Assembly: GCF_910596095.1 (NCBI RefSeq)
Contig: NC_056554.1
Span: 1,860,001 to 1,924,000 of the forward strand
DNA: 64,000 nt
Source: Thunnus maccoyii
Taxonomy: Eukaryota > Chordata > Actinopteri > Scombriformes > Scombridae
Direction of reading: 5' to 3'
Below the pieces are notes generated by a model, which had not been told where the DNA came from, ran no database searches, and was given only the letters and a program-made list of their open reading frames with translations. A program made the translations under genes and the position numbers. Positions 49,401-61,100 of this stretch are shown piece by piece; position 1 is the stretch's first letter, and each line of letters starts with the position of its first letter.

Positions 49401-52076
49401 AACAGGACAGTGCTTGGGTGGTTGTATTGGGTGTATGTCTTTTTGTACTTTATAAAAGTGAAAATGAATGGTTTGATGGAGAAAGGTTTGACATATTGGG
49501 AAATACATATATTTGCTTACTTGCCAAGTTTGATCAGTGTCAAACAGAAATGTAAAAACAAATTGTAGTTTGATGGGGAGGCAACAAGCAGATACTCCTG
49601 AAAGTCAGTGTGCATGGCCGCTGTTTGCCAAGAAATGTAGTTCCTTTAGTGTATGGATTAAACAAATGGAATACAGCGTGTTAAGCACTGCAACCTGAGT
49701 GATTCCATCCAAGATGGCTGCCACCATGCTTTCCTGAGAGTTTGGGTTTGAGACAATCCACCTGAAATCAACGAAATTATCTGTAATATCTTCCCTAGAC
49801 TGATAATCTGGGGTAACAACAATATATTTGATCCTATTGTGTGTAAATCCTATTCCAAAGATGTTGGATTCGTAACTACTGGATCAGTCTAAATACCAAG
49901 GCTAAATCCCAGCTTCTGCTTTATAAGGACTACTTCCTCTCATAGCAAGAGTGAAGTCATGTCATTAAAGGCTTTTTTGTGATTTTGCACTTTAAATAAA
50001 TAAACTTTAACTTTAACTTCAAAAAAGTGATGAGGACTTAATCACCACTGCACAGGTACATGACCTAGAAAAACAGAAGTTCTCTTACAAGCACTTACTC
50101 AAACAACAGGAGAGTACCTACAAAGACTTTGTCCAGATGCTTATGGACTCCTTCAACAAAAGACTAGATGGAATATTAAAGGAGCTTTGTGACCTCAAAT
50201 CAAGTCTACATACCCCCAGACGTATAATCACTTTCTGACAACTTGTCAATTCTGTGTAAAGAGCTGAACAATGACATCACAACAGTCAGCTCAAGTCATA
50301 ACAACATGAATGGTAAAGTTGATTACTTGGAGAATCAGTCTCGGCGTATCAGTTTGATCTTTGAAGGAATTCCGGAGACTGACCATGAGAAGTGGTCTAA
50401 CGCTGAGGAAAAACTGAAACTTGACCAAAAGCACATGGAACTGGTGCTTCACACTGTTCTGCTGCTGTTCAACATGTGTTTTTGGTATCCTGACTGATGA
50501 TAAACTCCCTTGGAGAGCACCGGTAGGTTTTGTCTGCAATAAGGTCATCAAATCTCTTGGGATTCTGAGAAAAATTAGAGGTATGTATGAAATACATGTT
50601 TCTTAACATTATATTATAGTTTAATTTATTATCCATATGTAACATATTGTAATATTGCATGGGTAAGCACTTTTCCAACTTATCTATATAATGCTGTTGC
50701 TACTGCAATTTATTAGATTTGTTGTTAGGGTGGTATCTATCTTCACGTTGCTATATTTGCAAAAAAGTGAATTAGTGTATTTCCCAAAAAGTCAAACTAT
50801 TCTTTTAAAGTCTTTAATACTGATCATGTGAAAACTAGGCGAAATAATTTACGTGTTGCTTCCTGTGACCCCAAAAACAACCCTGCTGGCGTTGTCTGTG
50901 ATAGCTACGCAGCAAACACCAGGCTCATTCCTCAGTCTCTTCTTCACCTACAAGAATTCAGATAAAACTTAGTTTAATATTACATCAGAAATCATCTATA
51001 GATAAATTGCAGATTTCCTATCTTGATGATAAAAAACTGACAAATGCAAGGAATAATTATTTTAAAGAATCCAATAAACAAACTTGAACAATTTGAAGAG
51101 CACAGTTCTAGTTCAAGTAAATTGGAACAAAGGATTACTACCCACCGTTCCTTTGTGCAGGTCCCACAGAGTGATGTAGGAGGTGTGCTGGTCTTGGTTG
51201 TAGCTATTCAGTACCAGGTGACTGCCGGTATGAGTAAGAGCTGCAGTGTGGAGGCTCAGCAGTGACATGTTATCCTCAAGAGTGTGAAGATGTTCCTGGG
51301 ACACCATGCTGAACACATTGAGGTGGTGGGCAAAATAGGAGCACACCACCACCTAAAAAATAAAGGTGTGGAATGTATTTGAAAGTCAGTAAGACAATTA
51401 CTGGTAATGTCATAAAACTTAGTGTAAAAGAAGCCAATAATGCATCAAGAAAAAAATACTTACAGTATACAGTACACAGCTGATAATTTCATATTGAAAA
51501 ATATTTGAGCATGTTTTGTGTGTTCAATGTTCAGCCTAAAATCATGGTAATGTATGTTCTGCAGGATTTAGATTGGTTTCTACATTACATCCCTGCTTAT
51601 ACTCCATATTCTGTCCTGTTGGTGAATTGCTTTTTTGCTGTGTACCTGTTCATCTTCACTGAGGAGGTACTGGTCTATAGAGTTGTTTTTCTCTCTGTCC
51701 AGCCTCATCTTCTCCTCTTTCTCCTTCTGTGCCTCTCTCTCCAGCCTCCTCTTCTTTGCAGACTGGCTCTCTGTTCGAATATCCCACGGCATCACTGTGA
51801 CAAGGCAAGACATCTCCAAGTTACTTAGAACTACAAGGTGATATAGTATGACCTTTCCAGACAGGTGTTATAATCTAGCCAGACATATGACACTTTAAGT
51901 AGACTTTAAGTAAATATGAAGAAACCCCTCCAAAGTGAGAACATTTTGCACCTCTTTAAAGCCAATGTGTTTAGTATTTGAAAATTACCCAGTGGTATAT
52001 CAAGTAAGACACTCAAGTAGACAGCTCATCACGCTGTCATGTCCTAATATCTCTGGGAATTTAGATAGATAGATAC

Positions 52077-52111
<35 letters not shown>

Positions 52112-55100
52112 CATAGATAGATAGATAGATAGATAATTTGAAAGATGCTATACTAACAAATAAATCTACACAAAGTGGTTTTAAGGACAATAGATGATAG
52201 AATTTTGATTTACAGGTAATAGTAAAAATGGTATTATGTAAGTGTAAAGTTTAAAGGGGCAAAAAATAAAATGTTTTTTTTTTTTTTTTTTACCACTGAG
52301 CATCATGTAAATAAGTATTTTGCTAGAAAAACACCCTCTCCAAAAAGTTTGTCTCCTATGCAGTTTTGTGTTTCTTTGGCTCAATCTTATGTGATCACTA
52401 ATGGTAGGAATACTATTAAGACAGTAGTTACTTGCTATGAATGTGATCTAATTCTAATATTGCACTCTGGATTGGATAAGTGCTGCAGCTAAACACCTAC
52501 AGTAAAATGTTAATGTTGAAGAATCTGGTAGTGAATATGGAAAAGCATGATGATAACTAAATGCAGTTGGGATCAGGCAGCTCACATCTTGTCTCTCTGC
52601 TTGGTGTCACATGAGGCTGCTGGGGTTGGATAGTGCTGCTGCACAGGAGTGACTCTCTGCTGGACAGTTTGATCTGATGTTTGATGGAACCACAATCCAA
52701 ATCCCACAGAATCAGATGATCTCTGCAACAACATCCAATAGAAAGAAATCCAACCAGGGATCTGCTGAGATGGCTCTTTGAAGGACGATATGATCAATAC
52801 AGAGTAAGATTAACATTGTTAACATCTTTGACACGTTCATTTTTTTAAATGGAGTTTATGTGAGCATGAATATAAATGAACTCTGCATGAGAAACAAATG
52901 GCATTACAGTGGTATAGGCAGGGGGTCTGAAATCTATGGAACCTCAAACTAAAAAGGAGTAGGAAATGGCATGATGGCTTTTGTGTTTCACTATGAATGA
53001 AAGGTGTGGTACAAATTAAACATATTATTTATTATAATTTATGTCATGAGTGCAATTTGAACTCATGTACCCTTTGGAGACCAGAAAACATCTTTTCATC
53101 TTGATTTTCCCCTTTTTCTGCGTGGGTCTAAGCAATATGTTATTGATGTTCCTGATGCTGTATTTCTGTAATAGAATTGCCATCCATTTCCAAAGTAGTT
53201 CATTAATGATTTTTTTAAATGTACTGCACATTCATCTAATATTTGATGACAAACTATACTTCTAACTGCAGTCCAGGTCCAACAAGACACCTTTGTAACA
53301 TTCATCCAAAACAGTTTTTGTGAACATCAAAAATCATAAAACAATTCTTCAAACACAACATATAGTTAGATAACCAGAGTTTGGCTCAATAAGTGCAGTC
53401 ATTTTCTATTCCTATCATTGCAGACTTTGCACACTCCCTGTATTTCACACATTAGTTCTCACCTTCTCTCTGACAGGCCCAGTAGGGTCCGTCCATCCTG
53501 CAGAAGACGGTACTCATGCTGAGGACAGGAAATGACTGTGATCCCAGTCTGTCTTCTCACGTAGCTCCGCTTAATCAAATCATACACCAGAAGAGTCTGT
53601 GAGGTCGGACACAAGAGTAATGACGGGGCAGTATGGTAACTTCAAATGATTCATAACTAAGCCAAGAGAATATATTAACTTGCAATGACTTTATGGCAGT
53701 GGAACAAGCTGTAAACACAACATCTGACATATTATCTCCTTATAAAGTTGATATGGCAACAAAGAGTTTTTTTTTTACACATCCAACAGACAAGAGCATT
53801 AACACTCATTTGGAATTGTGATGGTGTCCAGCCAAGTCCAATATTTACTCTCCTTTTTGTTAATTTTATCAAAGCCTTTTCACTGAAAACAGCTGCTGCT
53901 GGAAAAGATGTTGATGAGAGCCGTGAGACTGAAACAAAACAGTAAAGCTGTGGGCTGGAAAACCAAAACAATGAGCTGAAAGAAGCTAAAAACTCAGAGG
54001 AGGTAATTCTCTGTGGTTTTATTGCTGACAGTGACACCTTTCACATTACATGGTCATTTGATCTATTTTCAGTATAAAAATATTGAATAGGGTAGCTTTT
54101 AAATGTGTATAAAAACTAGGAAACTGAAAAGTCTAAAAGAAATTTGATGGTTAAGGATGATCCAGACTATTCACAAAATTTGAACAAAAATTGGCACATA
54201 CTCATTGTAAAGTTTTATTTTAATTTTTGTTTTTATTTTCAAAAATGCAAATTTGACAACTTGCAGCATCATAAGGAATGTTTGTTCAATCTTTTTTTTT
54301 GCCTTGCTTTTCAAGCCACATAAGAAAATCTCTCTTCCAGCATATATTACAGAACTTAATACCTTCCATTAATTTGCTAAGGAACTAAAGAAATAGCTTA
54401 TTTGACTTGTGAGCACTGAACTGTACATTTGCAGGGTGTGGGTGGTGATTGGTGTTGCACACAACACAAGAAATCATTATATTTTGTGTAGAGATGCAGT
54501 GATAAAACATGTCTGTTTTTTCTGTAAATGCAGTATGTAAGCTCAGTATTAACAACAAAAATCTGTTTTTAACTAACACTACATTAAATGACTACAAACC
54601 AACTGACATGGAATCAGGGACTTTTGAAGGGCCTGGGCTCCTGGGGGGCCTGGGGATCCTTGGGCACTTGGTTGCTTTGCTCTCTATGTGATCCAGCCTT
54701 GACCTAGGAAATTTGTCTCTAAATTCCACATCTTGGCAAATAAAGTTGGACTTTGTTTAAGATAACAGTGGTCACCAATATTCTGTTTTTACAGTGATAT
54801 TTTAAAATGTCAGTATTTATTAATAGAGATTTTTTAAGAAAACCGAAATTGTTAAAGGTGCTACATGTAAAAGATCTGGTGCACTCTGTCACTTTTTATT
54901 TTGAAGAGCCAGAAGGGGCTACTATAACCTACATTTAGCAGTGCAACTTTAATAAAGCTGAAATAATGTTTTGGGCTTCCTTAGGGGTTTTGGAAGTTCC
55001 ACACTTAGCTCTTGTGACCATAACTGATCTATTGCCATTATAACTCAGATGCGATAGAAAGCTCTTGAAAAAGTTAGTTAAGAATTTTTTGCAAGGTCAA

Positions 55101-58100
55101 GAATGAGAGGGAAGTTGTGGGTTATTTGTAAAACACAAATTCTGTCTCTTAATGTTAAGATGTACATGAGGGTAAATTAAAAACCAAAAACAATCAAACT
55201 CACTATGCACATGTACACAAATTAACTGGATGAATATTAAAAAATCAACAGCTACTGTAGGAGTGTCTGACCTGAAATTGACATGAAGGGTTGTCAGTGG
55301 AACTGGCTGAGCTTCTGTCTGTAAAGATGTACAGTTTGAAGTCATGAGCTAGCACCACATCAGTGCTGCTGTAGAGGCCGTGCTCCACTCGGACCGGTCG
55401 GCCGATGAAACGCCGTCTGGCCAAGTTCCACACAGAGACAGTCCCGGCTCTGATGGAGCGGCACACAGCATACCTGCCAGCAGAGGGAGCCAGTCTCCAT
55501 CAAAGGATGACTATACCGCAATACAAACCTGGACTGTATGGTAGCTCAGACTGTCTGGGTTTTGATGGATAATGATGATCCTGATACCATTACTTCACAT
55601 TTCCAAATATGACTACTTTCATGGCAGATTTTGGAGCAGATATAAAGAAACTATGTAGCATGGGGTCCTGAACAAAATACTGAGATAATGTTAATAACAT
55701 GATGACTGATATATCAAGAAACTAAGAATTAGAAATGCTGTGTTAATTTGTATATAATCAACTATCATCTTATTATTAACCTGGTCAATTCTGTCACCAA
55801 TAAATTAAAATGTGGGTCTGGGTTATAAACGCTGGACAGTAAACTCTTCCATCTAAGACATTCCATTAATAATGATAATTATAATAACAACCATCATCAT
55901 CATGCATATACAGTGTGTGTGTACTGTCTGATCAAACTGTGTGGAATCAGTTCAGTTTATGGACTGATACATGAACAAGGCCAGATTATTGTGAGTGATA
56001 TATCAGTCTAATGGTTATTCCAAATTCATTGCAAGTAGATCACATCCATCAACATGCAACATGAAACTACTAGTGTTATGAGATGAAAACACAAAGCCTC
56101 TACTGTCACAGTCACCTGTCAGTACCTACCGCATGGTTTTCCCCATAGGGATGACCTCCTGTGTGCCATCACTCCTGGGTTTGTGGATGTTATAGGTAAG
56201 ACTCTGGTCATTGATTCTGGAAGTCAGATCCCACAGGTGAAGGTATTTCTCTCCGCTGCAGATCCCCAGGCAAAAGCGCAGGTCAAAACACAGGCCTGAA
56301 GGCAGAGGAACATGTCATAAAAAGAAGGGATTTTGTCTCATTCACAATTCTCAACCTGAATTTCAAAATTCAAGAAAACACTGGTATAATGAGTTGAGTT
56401 CAGCAATGTTTGTTATTGCATAAGAGAAACCTTTGGTCAGCACTGCGGGGAAGCGTGTGATGTGTTTGTGGTCCTCTGTCTCCAGGTTCCAGGTGACCAA
56501 CTCAGTGATGCCGGTGTGAGTGGAGGGACAAAAGGCTATGATGTGAGTTCCCCCCCGGTTGACAGTGACCTGGGAAATACAGTCTTGGGTGCAGCCAAGT
56601 ATAGACCGCAGGTACTGGAAGGAGACAGTGCTGAAGAGCTCGATGTGGATGATTTCACTGCCTCTCTTGTACGGATACCTGGCACAGAGAAAATACAAAG
56701 TAAGTGGGTGGTAAGAGGAGAATGAGTGCAGAGATCTCCAGGCATATTAAAAGGAAAATTGTATTCCATTCACCTTGACTGTTTCTCAAAACCAAAATAA
56801 AACCCAAACTATAACTAACTAGATACAACTAGGGGTAAATGAGAAAATATGTTTTATTCTCTCTTAATAATTTGAGCGAGATGACCCTTTAAATTGTTTT
56901 TCAGTTTGCAGAAAGTGGCTAATCTTTATAGATTCATTAGTGTTGTCCGTATCCACTCTGCAGTACTTTCTCCATTGTCACCATACCTGCAGAAAAGCAG
57001 CAGGTAGTCTTCAGTCATCTCCACAGCTTGGATAGAGGCAGCACCATGCTGAGCAGACAGGACACACAGCACAATGCCCTCTCTAGCACTGAATACTGCC
57101 GCCTCACCACCAGACCTCAAATACAAAGAGGAACATGTAACAATTAGCTAAAACAAGAGGTAACTTAGCTTTAGCATTTAGCAGTCTTGTTAAATTGAAT
57201 ATTTATAGATCCAGTTCAAAAGCTGTGTCCCAATTCCATTTTATATACTATAAAGCTTACACTATGCACTAATGCTGGCAGGTTGTATACGAGAAATAAA
57301 TACTTAACTGTTTTGCCCTCATAGGAAATGATACAACTTTAAACAGACAAAATAACTTAAAAAACATTTGACAAAAGTATTTTTCCAACAATTTATTATC
57401 TTATTGCTGATGAAAAAAATCTGCATTTTGTGTTTCTTAAATATAGGCCTGGTTCACTGTTGTTTATACATGTAAACAAATTTTAAAAGTCTACTGACTC
57501 TATGTGCTGTAACTTAAGCTGAAGAGTAAGTAAAGGCAGCAAAGTGATCAGTAATGTTGCACAAGAATATCTCATTTAAAGTTTGCTATCATTAGCTAAC
57601 ATTAGCCAAGTTATAGAAAAATGTGTGAAAAATTAAATTACTAAGCAGTAATGTTATTAACTAAAATTTTCATTTGTTAAAGGAAGATTATGTTATTTAT
57701 TCTTTAAAAAGTTTAAGTGTGGCTTTAAAATAACTGTCACTTAGTTCTGGGTCTTAGCAGGCTCCAATACTGTGCTTCTAAACTTTGGTAGTTGGTTGAC
57801 CCATGTGTTGACATTTGGATCACAAATGTCCTTTTAGGTATATTTCATTTTGTTGTTTACAAGTACAAATGCCGAAGATTCTTAAAAAAGGGTTTGAATT
57901 ACTCTATTCTATGCAACAAGGAAAGTTACCCATGCAGTTAGCAACAAATGCTAATACAGGATAATACTTTTTAAGCGGCTTTTTTAAACCAAACTGTGTT
58001 TGCTGATTCTCTACAATGGAGGTGGTTAAAGCTAAGTTAACATGACACATAGTCAGAACAGCTACAATTATGACAACAAGACCCAGGTTGAAAAATACTA

Positions 58101-61100
58101 GAATTTTCCTTCAAGTCACCTCAGAAAGGAACATTTGCTACAAAGCACTTTCTCTGCCTGTAAGTTTGAAGATGAAGGCTTTATCACGCTTATAAGGACT
58201 TTCATTTGACACTTTTAACTGAGCGAACTGTAAATTAGTTAATGCTCTTGAGGCTTACTATATTATTCCCATGCCTGCCATCTCATATTACGAGCAACCA
58301 CCTGTGACCTACTTTGTTGTTTATCTGATACCTCCACCTGTCAGGTGTGAAGGTATGACTGTGTTAATTACTCTGAAAGCATCGCATCACTGTTTTCTAT
58401 TTGGCTTTAATTAGATGGTGACAGAATAAAGAAAAAAGCTTTTATCATCTTGCTGACATCCCTGGAGCATCAGCTTCAGTATCCTTTATTATTTCATTAT
58501 GTGACAGGAGGTAAGGCATGAAGGAATCACCTCTGTACTACATTACACTGGCGAGGCACATGAGAGGTAGCCAGTCTTAATAATTCACAACTGTTCAAAG
58601 CCAGTGGTGAAATTTGTCTGGATACCCTTTGTTAACAAGCCTGGTTTCACAGCTTGTTATCAAAGGGATATGTGATATTATTTAAGAACAAGGTCACTCG
58701 CAGTGACACTTGTGGCTCATGCATTATGAATGTGATGCTGCTGAGATCACCATCATTCGACATTCATGGTGACCAACTGAAATCTGAACATGCTGGCTGT
58801 GTAAAGAGGGATCCAGTAAGACTTATATACACTCAGCGAGCACCTTATTAGGAACACCTGTATAATCTAATGCAATCCAAGACAACAGCTTTGCCATAAA
58901 TTCTACTTTTACAAAGTTTATATATTTTCAGTTTTTGTTGACAGTTGTCAGAAAGGTGATAATTCTACTTTATGTTTATTATTGAGGTTGTATGACTGAT
59001 GGTGTACTGTAGTGTATTATATTGAAAAGTGTTACTAAAAATTCCCCCCCCTCATGTACAGTACCAGTCAGAAGCTTGGACATTCCTACTCATTCAAGGG
59101 TTTTTCTGTATTTCTACTATTTTCTACATTTTAGAACAATACTGAAGACATCAAAACTATGAAATAACATATATGGAATCATGTAGTAAACAAAAAAGTG
59201 TTAAACCAAAATGTATTATATTTCATATTTTAGATTCCTTGAAGTAGCCATTGTTTGCTTTGATTGCAGCTTTGCACACTCTTGGCATTCTCTCAGCCAG
59301 CTTCATGAGGTAGTCACCTGGAATGCTTTTCCAACAGTCTTGAAGGAGTTCCCACATATATGCTGAGCACAGTTGGCTGCTTTTCCTTAACTCTGCAGTC
59401 CAGCTCATCCCAAACCATTTCAACTGGGTTTATGTTGGGTGATTGTGGAGGCCAGGTCATCTGATGCAGCATTCCATTACGTCTCACAAAGACACAGTGG
59501 TTGGAACCAAAAATTGCAAATTTGGACTCATCAGACAAAAGTAAAGATTTGGGTCTGGTCTAATGTCCATTCCTTGTGTTCTTTGGCCCAAGCAATTCTC
59601 TTCTTCTTATTGGTCTCCCTCAGTAGTGGTTTCTTTGCAGCAATTCAAGCATGAAGGTCTGATTCACGCGGTGTCCTCTGAACAAATAATGTTAAGATGT
59701 GTCTGCTACTGGAACTCTGGGATGCATTGATGTGGGCTCTAATCTGAGGTGCCTTAATTGGTGATTTGTGAGGCTTGTAACTCTAATGAACTTCTCCTCT
59801 GCAGCAGAGGTAACTCTTGGTCTTCCTTTCCTGGGGTGGTCCTCATGAGAGCCAGTTTCATCAAAGCATTTGATGGTTTTTGCGACTGCACTTGAAGAAA
59901 CTTTCAAAGTTCTTGAAATTTTCCAAACTGACTGATTTTCATGTCTTAAAGTAATGATGGATTGTTGTTTCTCTTTAGTTAGCTTAGCGGTTGTTGCCAT
60001 AATATGGATTACTATAATAGTGGAATAGGGCTATTTGCTATGTACCAACATTACCTCAGCATAACTGGTGGTCTCAAACGCATTAAGAAGGCAAGAGATT
60101 CCACTAATTAACTTCTAATGGTGCAGTACAGCACAGTGGAATAAGACCTATCAGGCTTTGGATGCACACTTAATACTATACTTGTAAGTAGGATGAGTTA
60201 ATTGTTGGTTTGGCTGTGCACATGAGATTTATTGACAATAAGAAAAAGCTATATCTTTTAATGGACTGGATCAGGAGCCCGTTTAGAAAATGACATTAGT
60301 ATACAGTTTTAGTATTGACTATTTCAACTGAGTTCAACAAATGAAACACTGTTGTGCTATGTCATCCTTAATTTATTTTATGTCAGTAGTTTCTAATTAA
60401 AAGTTAGAGAAAGAAAAAACACTATTGTCAAATTCACATACTGTCAGTGATGAACAAATATATCAACCTGTAGGCGAAGAGGACATAGTCTTTGATGGAG
60501 GTGTTGGATAGGAGAATGGAGCGGTCTTTGTGGATCGCCTCACGCTCCAAGGAAATGTTAACACAGTGCAGCAGAGAGCAGGAAGTGGTCAGGTCAAAAA
60601 CCTATATACACAAGAGACAGCTTTTAATAACTTTAATGAGCATGGTCAATGGTCAAATTGAGTTGTAACTTTTCAACCAAGACTCTTTCTAAATGTAGCC
60701 AGTTTAAAAAATACCATATATTGTAATAAAGTTTATGTTAAGAGAAAGTTAATTAAGGTTAAAAGAGACATCATAAATATGGTTTAAAAAAAAAAAGCAA
60801 TTTCCTAAAAGATTAAAAGGTTCAGTGGAATCAATAAGTTTAAAAATATGCAGATGTATTGTTATAAATATTCATTTTATTTTGAAGAGTTCATGGTAGT
60901 AAAAGGAAGTAGTATTCCAGAGTGAGTTTAATGCTGGTCATTCATTGGTTGAAGTGGGTGGGATCACACCATGGATGTATAAGAAGAGCTGGATAGGGCG
61001 CCGCTGCTCAGCCTTGCAGCCAATTTTTCCCTGTGGCCACTCGCGGTATTGCAGCGAAAAATCCCCCTGCGGCCCAAAAAGGATTTTCCCCATAGACCAC

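Noticed and set aside
56462-56725. 87-codon plus-strand frame over a WD40 exon
   Set aside because: Antisense shadow of exon 56431-56678.
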